Positions 25,243 through 35,609 of a stretch of 64,000 bases of DNA are shown here, in pieces (position 1 is the first letter of the stretch; each line of letters starts with the position of its first letter). A program made the position numbers and the translations under genes. Source of the stretch: Raphanus sativus (taxonomy: Eukaryota; Streptophyta; Magnoliopsida; Brassicales; Brassicaceae); contig NC_079511.1 of the NCBI RefSeq assembly GCF_000801105.2, forward strand, positions 15,833,792 to 15,897,791, given 5' to 3'. Under the pieces are notes generated by a model. It did not search any database and was not told the DNA's origin. It saw nothing but the letters and a program-made list of their open reading frames with translations.

Positions 25243-28200
25243 TTATATACCCATGTGTTGCCCTAATCGGTGAATTCCGATTTTGTCCTTTAAGTCGTCC
25301 GGGTTAATATCGATCGATGTGATGCTGGCAATATCGATCGATGGACGCTGTCGTTTTGCTGGATGAAGTAGATAATCGATCGACGGTGGGCGCTTGATGT
25401 CGATCGATTTTGGGAACCGATTTGCAAATATATCATTCTCCAAGTAGTTTTTCCAAGCTCTCTCTTCCCAATAATCTTCATCATATTTTCATTGTGGTCT
25501 CCACTGTGGGAAGAGTAGGCGATATCTACTGCAAAACTCTCATGAAATCCGCTATCTGCCCAACTCCTTACTGAGTAATCATCCTCTTTTCTGATGGGTG
25601 TGATGGCGAAATTCGGGTAGCAATGATTTGGTAGATCGAGTTCATCATCTGGTGGATCTCTGTCGATCGATAATCCATGGTGGTTGTCGATCTCCTCTGA
25701 TTTGCTGGTGTCGATCGATGAAGTTAAGGTGTTGTCGATCGATCCTGAGTACTCTGTCTCGTACTCGACTTCACAATGACAAACTGCAATGATACCAAGA
25801 TCATCTTCTTTTACCACGGTTTTGGCTGGTGGTTTACCTAGCTTGACAGGGTCGTAGTGGATCTCTGGATCTATCAAAGTCAAGCACATCATGTTGGTGT
25901 TCATGTCACATATAGCTCCTACTGTAGCCATGAATGCTCTTCCAAGTAAAAGGGAAGAGTTCCAATTTAGCTTGATATCTAGGACATGAAAATCCACAGG
26001 GACGATAGCATTACCAATCTGAACTTCCAGGTCTCTGATCAAGTCTCCAGAGTTTTTCTGAGTGTAATCCACAAATGTAAAGATCTCTGGTGAAGGCTCT
26101 ACTTGCAGACCCAGATGATCTGCCATGACCTTTGGTAAGATGCTGACTGATGAACCAGTGTCACATAGTGCATGAGGAAATTCAATCCCTTGTACCACAC
26201 AGGGTATTGCAAACTTCCCAGGATCACTCTTCTTCTTCAAAGTAATCTTTTTCCTCATATCTTCTCTGACATTCTCAAACCTTCTTTTAATGTCATTTTC
26301 AGTCTCCCTTGTTTCTCTGAAGAACATCCACAATCTACTTGTGAAGTAAACCTCCTCAAAGGGTTTCTCTGGTGGGATTCTGATAACTCTCTTAGTAAAA
26401 CCATCAATCTCCTTCTCATTAGCTTCCCTTTTAAGGTTCTTAGGAGTCTTCTCCTTCCTACTCCTTAACCTTCTTCCTTCAGTTTCCTCTGATGTAGGTG
26501 TAGTGTCTGAAGGATTACCAGTAGTCTCTGTAGGGTTAGCTTGTGGTTTCAGTGTGTGTCTAAGTGCATTGATTCGGTTGCTGTCTATCGATGGTAATTG
26601 CACTCGGTAAGTGAGAGGTGCGTGTCGATCGATAGGTGGAGAAAAGGGTCGATCGATATGTTTCTCATCTTTGTGTCGATCGATGAGTGGCTCGTCTCGT
26701 CGGTCGATATCTTCGTAAGTGTGGGTGGGTGGGTGAGGATGCGAAGCCGCGAATTCAGCATGTGTCAATATCCAAACCGCGTTGCAATCTGCAGTCGAAT
26801 CCGGACATGACATAGTGGATGTCGATCGATGAGGACTAGATGGTGTCGATCGACACCATTATGATTCTCCGAAACTTAGTGAACTTTTCACTTCAAAGTC
26901 TCCTTCTTGTAGCTTCTCATGTTTCACCACTTGCCAAAAATCGTCATCTATAATGGCATTCACGTGGTGTTTCCTACTTCCTTCCCCTACTTCCTTAGAA
27001 GTTCCAATTCTCCTGATAGAGTCTTCAGTCTGGACAATCTGTGTCTCAAGTATCTTAACTTGAGTGCAAATGGTGTCTATCATTGTGGTCAGATTTTTGA
27101 AGAAATAATCAATCTTCCCGTTGAAGTCTACTATAAGCTTCTGCTGACTTTCTAGAACTCTATCAATCATGGCATCAAACTTACTCTCCTCGGTGGGTGG
27201 CGGTGGGTTTTGGTAAGCTGAGTTGTCGTAGTTCCTGGTGTTGGTGAAGGGTTTCTGATACTGTGAACTCTGGTTGTAGTTACTCTTCTGACCACTGCCA
27301 AAAAAGTTGTTATTTCCACTCTGGTTTCCATATCTCTGAAATCCAGTACCTCCAATGTAGTTCACATCTCCCTCTGTATCATCATCTATAGCCTCTCCTT
27401 CTTCAGCTGAGCAAATTGGCTGCCCCAGAAATGCATGTAAAGCATCTATCTTGGCTCTGACTTCATTCATCTGGTCTTCCCCGATGGCTGCAACCGATTT
27501 ATTCTTGTCAGAGTCAGTGTTCTTGGTGCTGCTGCTATTGGCTAGGTTCTCAATAAGTCTCATAGCTTCTATTGGATTCCTGGTGTTGAAGTTCTCCTCG
27601 CTAGCAGTATCAAGAGCCATCTGATACCTTAAGGCGATACCTCTGTAGAAAGTGCTTAGCAGCTGCACTTCATTGAATCCATGGTGTGGACAGTCTCGCA
27701 GGAAGAACTTAAATCTGATCCACGCGTCTTTAAAAGTCTCACCAGGCTTTTGCGTGAAAGTGGCGATTTTGCTCCTTAAGTCTTCAGCGCGTGCCTCATC
27801 AAAGAAATTACACAGGAAGGCGTTCTTGATGTCGTCCTAGGATGTCAGTGATCCTGTAGGTAGCTGCTTGAACCAGTGTGAAGCTTCTCCAATCAGTGAG
27901 TATTTGAAGAGCTTGCAGAGTAGGTAATCCTCAGGGACTCCATCCATACGAATAGCAGCGATAAGATCCTCGAACCTCTCTAGATGGTCCTTAGGATGCT
28001 CGTGTGATAACACATAATAAGGTATCTGAGACACGAGAGAGTAGTACTGACAGCTAATGTGGAGAAGGTGAGCTCCCTCCGAAAGTGTAGATCGCGAGTG
28101 GTCTATTGGGGGCTTGAGCTCGAAGTTCAGCTTCTGAATCTCTGGAAGTCTAATAGCTGATATGTTGGTGTAGTACTCGTCTGGACGATTGTAGTCTGCC

Positions 28201-28604
28201 AACGATCGTGTTTGAGCTTCTCATGTAGCCTCAGCTTCAGGCTCAGGGATTATGTTTCCATGTGCATCTAGCTTCTGACCTGTTGCATTACGCAGATGAC
28301 CATCTTGGTCATACAGGTTTCCATTCTGGTCCTGCGTGAGAATAACAATCGCGACCATGCTTCGCGGGTTAGTGTCGATCGATGTACGGTGTGTAGTATC
28401 GATCGATGTGGATCGGTGAACGGTATCGGTCGACGGTGCCGTCTGAGTCTCGGTCAACGGTTGAGTGTGTATATCAGTCGACGGTACTGCGGTTCTGTCG
28501 ATCGATGCAGAGCGTAGGTCTTTGCGGATTGAGCGTTCCAAGTGTCCAGGATCTTCTGAGAATAGTAGTTGATCTCCCTTGTTGCTTCTGGTACTGCTGG
28601 GCAT
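25243..28604 (-). pseudogene. Gypsy gag-protease frame, broken by stops
   Basis: One frame runs from the Met at 28604 to about 25450, broken by TGA (28221-28223), TAG (27837-27839) and TAA (26859-26861), then a shift near 25445; the tail continues to 25243 in another frame. The N-terminal part is serine/threonine-rich with Ser-Ile-Asp motifs. The retrotransposon gag domain lies at about 28200-27650 (HPKDHLERFEDLIAAIRMDG; EASHWFKQLPTGSLTS). A retroviral-type aspartic protease follows at about 26220-25880, with active site CDTGSSVSILP and partner motif LLLGRAF. No zinc knuckle is seen, and RT, RNase H and integrase are absent. The three stops are all one transition away from sense codons. Confidence 0.85.
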
Positions 28605-28698
28605 GTACCTGAAAAAACAAGAAAAATTTTAATCAGAAAGGGGGTAAAAAGAAAAACCTAAGATTAATAAGATTAAATCTAATGGCGATCAAAGCTCT

Positions 28699-28717
28699 CC
28701 GGCAACGGCGCCAAATT
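28699..28717 (-). other. Gypsy primer binding site (tRNA-Asp type)
   Basis: The minus strand just after the 5' LTR reads TTTGGCGCCGTTGCC, the tRNA-Asp-complementary PBS characteristic of Athila and related plant Gypsy elements. Confidence 0.85.
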
Positions 28718-28959
28718 TGATAGTGCTCAAATTACCCAGTAGAGCTTACTCTCTCAAATAAGAGGTACAGCTGTAGTACTTAGAGATCGAATCACGAGGA
28801 GCTGATGAACCAATTAAATATAATCAACTAATCAATCCTAGGTGAAGTTGGTTTTAATGATAGAAACTAGATTTTGACCCGCACGTCCGTGCGGGTGTAT
28901 TTTTCAGAAATATGTTACTATTCATTTTTCATTTCACTATTTAGAGTTGAGAAAAGAAA

Positions 28960-29140
28960 CTGAATCCGGACAACCAAACCGATTCCGATCCAAAAAGTAG
29001 TACCAAACCCGAACTAAAATTGATTAAATATTCTAATTATTCAAAATTTTGGTATTTAGAGAACCGATACCTAATCCAATCCAAACCGAAGTATTTCACA
29101 TATTCGAATATGTGTACCCGAACGTCCACGTCTAGTCACT
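28960..29140. mobile_element. hAT-like element remnant
   Basis: Diverged copy of part of the element at 49570-50238: shared blocks include AAAAAGTAG(T/C)ACCAAACCC, AAAATTGATTAAATAT and CAAAATTTTGGTATTTA in the same order. Ends are missing. Confidence 0.65.
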
Positions 29141-29785
29141 AAGATATATCATATATGTATCATCATATAATTAATCGTATTTTATATGTACCATAAGTAA
29201 TCATATAATTAATGGTATTTTATATGTATCATCATACAAATAATTATATATATATATTATATTTTAAAATTTAATATGAAATATAAAAACCATAATTTAA
29301 GTTGGTGTTTGAAATTGTGCTTTGTATTATATTTTTCTTATATATATTGAAAACATTTTTTATAATGGTTATTAGAAAATATTTTAGTAAAAATTAGATT
29401 TTGAATATATGTATAATTTTGAATGAATTTTTGATATAAATCAATTTTAGATTATTATTTTGATTTGAAATATGTATATCAAGTAACATAATCCCATTAC
29501 TTTTTTTTAATATAATGTAGTGGACTTCCAATTCTTTTAACAACATAAGCCTAATACTTTTTTTTCTTAATTTACTGTTATCCATATTTCCAAAAAATAT
29601 TATATTTTTTATATTGTTGTTCATGTTTTCAAATCATTTCTAAAAGTACTTATAATTTAATAAGATAGATATGAAAGTGTTCAGTTTAGATATGAAAAAA
29701 ATGAAATTTTAAGTTTGTTACCAATTTTTCCCAATTTTATTTATAATAAATATTACCAAATATTTAACATGTATGTTTTTTTAAT

Positions 29786-32700
29786 GGGGAAATTTCATAA
29801 TTACACTTTGTGTAATACCACAATTCAACAATACCACCAATAGATGGACATTTTCACAAATACACTTTTTATTAATGTGTAAAAGACAAAATTGACCCTA
29901 CCTTATCTTCTCCTCCATTAGATTCTTCTTCTCTCGTTTCTGTCATCGTCGACGTCTTTCCAGCCTCGTGTCGTCTTCATCCAGTCTCGCCGTCATCGTC
30001 TTTGTCATCGACGTCGTCAAATCCGTCGAGATCCACAGTCGTCGAGATCCATCGACATCTCCGTCGAGATCCATCGTCGTCTCCGTCGCGATCCGTCATC
30101 GTCTCCGTCGAGATCCGTCGTCGTCTTCGTCGAGATCCATCGTCACTCTCTCACACAACCAGCGACAAGAGATTACAAGAATCACGATTAAAACCTCAAA
30201 GATGTTGGCTCCTCACCACGATTCACACATGTATGTTTCTATTTTGTATTTTTTGTTTGATTCAAGTAATTTTTTGAATTTGTTCTTTCTGATATAAAAA
30301 ATCGTTTAGAACATGTCGATCTAAGAGAAATAGTTTCAATAGTAAACATTGAGTTTTCAAAAAATTATAAACCTTTATAAATCTGGGTTCCAGTGATTTT
30401 ATGATTTTCGTTTCTCTGTTTCCGAAACACAAATAAAGTTGATTTAATTTAGACTTGTCATTTGAATAATTATGGTTAGAAGAAAGGTTTTCGAATAGTG
30501 AACATTGCATTTTAAAGAATTATATCCTCTTATAAATCTGGATTTTAGGGTCGATAGTACAACTCAATGCTTTACAAGGTTTATAAAGAAGTTTGTAAAC
30601 AAGAGTTGCTCATATGTCTATAAAAACATATAAATGTGTGAATTTGAGAAGTCTTGTCTTTTATTATCCTATATTCTTTGTAAAACTGTTATCGAAATAC
30701 ATTAATATTACGTTTGGATAAGGTATCTTTAGACCATGATTAAAAGTTAACATCATATTTTTATTTCGTCTTGCAGTTAGATAGCAATGAATTCTGCACA
30801 TCTATGAGATTGCTCTGAGGATTTATGAAGCTGGAACAGAACCACTGGACAATCCAAAAGTGATTACACAATCGGTGTCTTGGTCAATAATGTGAAGCTT
30901 TTTATAGAAGATTATAAATGTGGTTTTATAAGAGTTTATAAATTTATATATTAGAGATTTGTAGAGATTTATAAAATGCTGACTATTCTTTTTTACATCT
31001 TGTGTTTAATACAATGTTTGGATTTCCTAATGAATACAAACATTTGGTGACCCCAACACATCTGATTTTGATGACATGGATTTTGACAGTTCAACAATGA
31101 TATAAAACAAAAAAAACAAATGGGAACAAGGATTTGTGAATTTACTTTTTTTGTAACATATGATATAAAAAAATAATACATGAAAGAAGAGCAAAGGAAA
31201 GATGAAGAACAAATAAGATATTAGAAATCATTTGTAAAAGTTTATAAAACAGTTTGTAAAGTTTATAATCTATTTATAAGGGTTTATAAATTATTTTTAA
31301 AATTAAAATCCATTTATAAAGGTTTATAAAACATTTAATAAATATATGTAAAATTTTCTGATAAAAAAAAGAATTTATAAGGATTTACAAAAATAATTTA
31401 TAAAGTGTATACACCCTTATAATGGATTATAAAACAATTTATAAAGATATGTAAAAATTTTGATGCGGTGGAGCTTTGATTGCTAGCCGCATGTGTCTCA
31501 GAATCTGCCACGTATCATCATCTCTTTATAAAACCTTATAAGGGTATGTAAAATTATTTGTAAGAGTATATAAAACATTAATAAATGCATATAAAACAAG
31601 TTATAAAATCTATAAACCATTTATAAATGTTTATAAAAACGTTATGAAAGTTTAAAATAATTTATAAGGGGGTATGTATACTATTAATAGGGGTTTATAA
31701 AAACTTTATGAAAGCTTATATTTAATTTATAAGGGATATTTTAAGAGTTGCATAGGTTTATAAATCAAATAAAAGAGTCTATAACCATTTAGAAAGCCTT
31801 ATAAAACAATTTATAATGGTTTATATAATAACTTATTAATAACTTATAAAGTTTATACGCCATTATAAAATATTATTAAACAACTTGCTGTCCGCATGTG
31901 CCTCAGAATCTGCCACGTATCATCATCTCTTTACAAAGCATGCACGTGTTCTTTAGTTTTATAAGAATATTTAGAGTTATTTATAAGGATTTATAAAATC
32001 ATTTATAAAGATTTGTAGAATATCAAAAGGTAATTATTTTATGAAGTCTTATAACGTTTTATAGAGGCTTATAAATCATTTTTAAGAACTAATTGTAAAA
32101 ACCTTGTCACTGAAATTATGTCTTCGTTTCTTGAGTTTATATTTGAATCGCTATGTTTTTGATATTTTACTCAAGACCTTGTGTTGTTATTCTTTCATTC
32201 CTCTTAAAATCATTTGATCAAACAGTTGGTGTGCAACAAAGCCAGCAACTTCAAGTGACTTTTGAATCAACTCTTCCACATCTAAAATGAATGTAGGCTC
32301 TACTTTTGGAAAAATTCAAACACCAAGTTTTTGAAAAATACTTGATTCAGTGAATAGAACATGTAAGCTACCACTTCTAAGAAACACAAAATCCACTTCA
32401 TCTATGGCTTGACTCCAAAAGATAATTTGATATCTCATTTATAAAGTTTCATCAGAAAAAAAAACTTTTTTTCTTTTCCTAGAAACACATCGTACATCGA
32501 TTATGGGAAATCAAGCCAAAATTAATGAAATAGAACAAAAATCAACATATATTATCTTGTCACCTTCGTTGACGTCGTGAGAGAGCTTGGTCAGTTCGTC
32601 AGATCTCTTCAAGTTTTTCAGGTAAATCAGAAGGCTCGCTAGAGAAGTCGTCAGAGAAATCAAGAGCGTCGTCTAATCTCGGCAGAAATAATCAAGGTCG

Positions 32701-33046
32701 TCAGATCTCGTCAGGAACTTGTCATCATCGTCAAATCTCGCCGTAGCTTCGTCGGATCTCGCCGTAGCTTCGTCGGATCTGGCCGTAGCTTCCTTGGATC
32801 TCGCTGTACATCTCTTCAGCGTCGCCGGATCTCGCCGGAAAACTCGTCACCGCCGGAGAATTCGTCAACGTTGATGTAAATCTGAGATGATGAGATCTCG
32901 TGAGATGTAGGAGAAGAAGAGAGTAGTTTTGTGCTTTATTAATTAGGGGTATAAATGTACTTTGCCTATTAAAATTTTAATGGTAAAGTTGGTTAGTGTA
33001 AACTTGAAAAGTGGTATCATGAAAGTGGTATTTTTGGCAATTTCTC
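29786..33046. mobile_element. Mutator-like element with 9-bp TSD, inside Helitron C
   Basis: 3,261 bp flanked by perfect 9-bp duplications TTTTTTAAT (29777-29785 and 33047-33055). Termini GGGGAAATTTCATAATTACAC and, on the opposite strand, GAGAAATTGCCAAAAATACC are related inverted ends; the same family recurs at 39378-39845. Both subterminal regions (about 29945-30170 and 32560-32890) are CG-rich with short tandem units of GTCGAGATCC / GTAGCTTCGTCGGATCTC type in opposite orientation. The middle is an AT-rich TTTATAA array. No transposase is seen, so it is non-autonomous. Small frames (e.g. 29968-30297) are low-complexity. Confidence 0.85.
30880..32070. repeat. Degenerate TTTATAA(A)-rich array inside the Mutator-like element
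   Basis: About 1.2 kb built from dozens of irregular units such as TTTATAAAGGTTTATAAAA. A block including CCGCATGTGTCTCAGAATC and CTGCCACGTATCATCATCTC occurs twice (near 31485 and 31890), showing internal duplication of a larger unit. Confidence 0.7.
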
Positions 33047-33834
33047 TTTTTTAATATATTGGAAAGTAATTAAGTGAATGATGAGAATATGGAAGGCTAC
33101 TCTTAGAATCACGTGTGCACAAGACAAATTCTTACAATCACGTTTAAAAAATCAGTTCAGATATTTGGTAAGATTCCATAATCTTAGTTTAAATAATTTT
33201 GATACATTAGACAACGAAATCTGTTAAAATAAAGTTAGTTTTAATTAAGTCAATTAAATTTGGATGGTTTAGAAATATAATTAAATGATAAAAATCCAGT
33301 GGCAATCTGTTGTAAATAATGAGAAAAAGTGAGGGTTCTTTCTAATTTGTACTTCACTTTTATAATGATGTAAATAGCAATTCTTAAAATGAGCAAGGTA
33401 GTTGCTCTAACTAACAATATGATGAGTTGTTTAAATGTGATAAAGAGTGCTAGACTTAGGGTTTTTATTCAGGAATGGAGATTATAATGTCTATAAATGC
33501 CTCACAAGTTTCTTGCATGATATATTAGAACTCAGTCGCTAATCTTAGTGATGTCTCACTGGTTAAAAAATCTAGATCTCTGGCCTCAACTGTCGTATGT
33601 TGACACAGAAAAAGAGTCGATCGATAATCCTTTAAAGATATCGATCGATACACCTTTCGCTCGGCGATCGATTCACCCGTCGGGATATCGATCGACGGCT
33701 CTTAGATATGCCTAGGCGCGAGCCGATAATGAACACTAGATCTCAAGGAGGGCGGTTAGCTCTTCTCCAGAAGATACTAGTTCAAATAGATAATTCAAGA
33801 TTATTAGAGATCCTAGTGATCTATATTCTAGTTA

Positions 33835-34396
33835 TGATGAAAACCTCCCAAGGAATACACTCTGAAATTGGTACATGATAAGCCTTGCACCGAATGATGT
33901 AGAAAACAACAAACGATCAAGGGATGTGGATCGAAAGGTGACACAAGAGGTGCGGAATATCTCTTGATACTACCCTATAATGATCGCCTCTAGATATGAC
34001 ACACTAGACTAGACCAAGTTAGATTGAAGGATATTACACACCAACAATCATAAAAGTTTTGACCAATGGATATGACACACCATAATCGAAAACAATTCGA
34101 GAATCTCTTTCAAGGTTCCAAAAATATAAACTCACTCTTATTTTATTTCAATGAGATTACAACTTATTTATAAGACAACAAAACTTGCTCACAAAGCTAG
34201 AGATTTATTATTCTAGGAAATGATAAAACATTGCATGGAGGAGAGAAAAGGTTCTTGAAACAAAACACTCTTTGCATGCAAGAGAGAGAATCTTTCCATG
34301 CAATTTATTCTCCAATTTTCGTCACTCCTCTTAGACAGCAAATAAACCACTTGATTTTGGATCTTCTTGGACTTGGAACTTGATAGATGTCAAACA
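33835..34396 (-). mobile_element. Foreign solo LTR replacing part of the Gypsy LTR
   Basis: 562 bp unrelated to the Gypsy LTR. On the minus strand it begins TGTTTGACATCTATC and ends GGTTTTCATCA, with a TATA-like TCTTATAAATA. It replaces about 215 bp of LTR (the equivalent of 21077-21290), and the flanks AGTTA and AATAA show no duplication. I infer a solo LTR whose formation or later repair deleted one side. Confidence 0.6.
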
Positions 34397-34898
34397 AATA
34401 AAACTCTAGTCTCTCTCTCACACTCTCTGTTTTGTGGTAACTTAGACTTTTTTCAAAGCTTGCCGTCAAAAACACTTAGCAGGAATATTTAAGCATTTCC
34501 ATTAGGTTAAAAACTCGTCAGGAGCAATCTCGTAATTTGGTGAAGTCTTGGTGAAGTAGTCGGCTAAACCATTTCGTCCTCGATATCGATCGACAACACT
34601 GATGTGTATCGATCGATTATAATCTTCTAGTACGCGGATCTTCTCAGCTACATCGATCGACAACTCTGGATGAGTATCGATCGATTATTATCGCAATGCT
34701 GACTTCCGACTTGGTCTTGAATGGTCAACTCGGGTATATCATCTCTTGTACTCCAAAATGCTCCAAAAACATCATTTTCTCACAAAATACTCCTGAACCT
34801 GAAAACATACCTAACAGGCTAGAAAACAGATTAAATATATAATAAAACACTAGTATACCATGGTTAAAAACGGATAAAATCCATGGTATATCATTTAC

Positions 34899-35060
34899 CC
34901 CACAAGACGTGTCACCCTCATTTGAAGATGTACCTCTTCTTGATTTTTCTTGAGAAACTTGTATATCATTTACCCCACAAGACCTTTCCTTCTTTTTTCC
35001 TTTTTCTTTATTTTTTTCTTGAGAAACTTGTATCTCTTATAACTCGATGGCATGTTATAC
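34899..35060. repeat. Tandem duplication of about 75 bp next to the Gypsy element
   Basis: TATATCATTTACCCCACAAG occurs at about 34886 and again at about 34962, each followed some 65 bp later by CTTGAGAAACTTGTAT. The first copy straddles the LTR end and TSD, so the Gypsy element inserted at a pre-existing direct repeat whose sequence happens to match its own terminus. Confidence 0.55.
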
Positions 35061-35129
35061 AGTTTTTTTCCACAGTTGACTTTCTAATGTAAGACAAAAT
35101 CTGAACTATACATACAACTGCATCATCCC

Positions 35130-35600
35130 TTTCATCAGCCTTGTACACTTTAGATAAAATTGATACATTTCACAAACCTCAATGGAATTTTAATGAGTAA
35201 CAAAATAATTAAGATCAAGTTGTTTTGTGAAACGATCAGCTAGCTGCAATTTTGTGACGACGTGCTCAATCACTACAAGTTGTTCATCAATTAGATCTTC
35301 GATGAATTGGTGTCGTGTGTCAGTGTGTTTGGTCTTTTAAGGTTGTACTTGATTCTTTGAGATGTTGATTGCACTTTTGTTGTTGCAGTAGACCGTAAAA
35401 GATCTAGAATCCATCACATAATCAGCAGAAATTTGCTTCCTCAACATTAGTTGTGTGCAAAAACTTCTCATAACAATGTACTTACCTTCTGTTGTAGACA
35501 ATGACATATAATTATTATTCTTGCTCAACCACAATATCGAAATGTTTCCCCAGAAGAAATATATTACATTTGTGATCTTCCGATCATCTACACTTACATC
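35130..35600 (-). pseudogene. Copia polyprotein 3' remnant (RNase H region)
   Basis: The minus-strand frame within 35337-35732 carries WLSKNNNYMSLSTTEGKYIV and SRSFTVYCNNKSAINISKNQ, matching the Ty1/copia RNase-H end (the usual ...STTEAEY... and CDN.SAI...NP motifs). A stop follows at the point where the normal HxRTKHI segment should start, and a shifted frame resumes to about 35200. Integrase and RT are absent, so this is an old truncated copy. Confidence 0.75.
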
Positions 35601-35609
35601 CCAATCTGG

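Larger units (their letters stand above)
20859..28505. repeat. Dispersed TCGATCGA palindrome family in the Gypsy element
   Basis: Exact TCGATCGA occurs about six times in the left LTR, about 28 times internally (for example near 22917, 23538, 23760, 23787, 23966, 23986, 24204, 24226, 24717, 24741, 24764, 25308, 25331, 25374, 25398, 25710, 25733, 26622, 26648, 26672, 26820, 26842, 28373, 28398, 28496) and seven times in the right LTR. An 8-mer would be expected about once per 65 kb. Many are paired at 20-26 bp. In the frames it is read TCG ATC GAY, giving Ser-Ile-Asp. Confidence 0.9.
28867..33368 (-). mobile_element. Helitron C (4,502 bp) inserted in the Gypsy LTR
   Basis: The boundaries are exact because the other LTR supplies the empty site: GATAGAAA joins TGTAAATAGC at 20616. 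The minus-strand 3' end has the hairpin CCCGCACG/CGTGCGGG, then TCAAAATCTAG (CTAG at 28867-28870). The 5' end begins TCATTATAAAAGTGAAG at 33368. Insertion is between A and T without duplication. No Rep/helicase is encoded. The cargo includes a hAT-like remnant (28960-29140) and a complete Mutator-like element (29786-33046). Confidence 0.93.
20463..34893 (-). mobile_element. RT-less, Athila-like Gypsy retrotransposon with nested insertions (TSD TTTAC)
   Basis: The element is flanked by perfect 5-bp duplications TTTAC (20458-20462 and 34894-34898). The left LTR (20463-21798) is intact. The right LTR (28718-34893) is swollen by a Helitron and a solo LTR. The PBS matches tRNA-Asp and the PPT is purine-rich; both put transcription on the minus strand. 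The interior (21799-28717, 6.9 kb) encodes a gag-protease frame and an accessory coiled-coil frame. I find no reverse transcriptase, RNase H or integrase, so it must have relied on a partner element. In-frame stops and shifts mean it is now dead. LTR divergence is a few per cent by eye. Confidence 0.85.
28718..34893 (-). repeat. Gypsy 5' LTR, interrupted by nested insertions
   Basis: LTR segments 28718-28866, 33369-33834 and 34397-34893 align in order with the left LTR. Between them lie a Helitron (28867-33368) and a foreign solo LTR (33835-34396). Seven TCGATCGA motifs are kept. Confidence 0.85.

Noticed and set aside
29968..30297. Arg/Ser-rich frame of 109 codons in the Mutator-like element
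   Set aside because: It is low complexity from GTCGAGATCC tandem units; three frames are open for the same reason, so coding is not supported.
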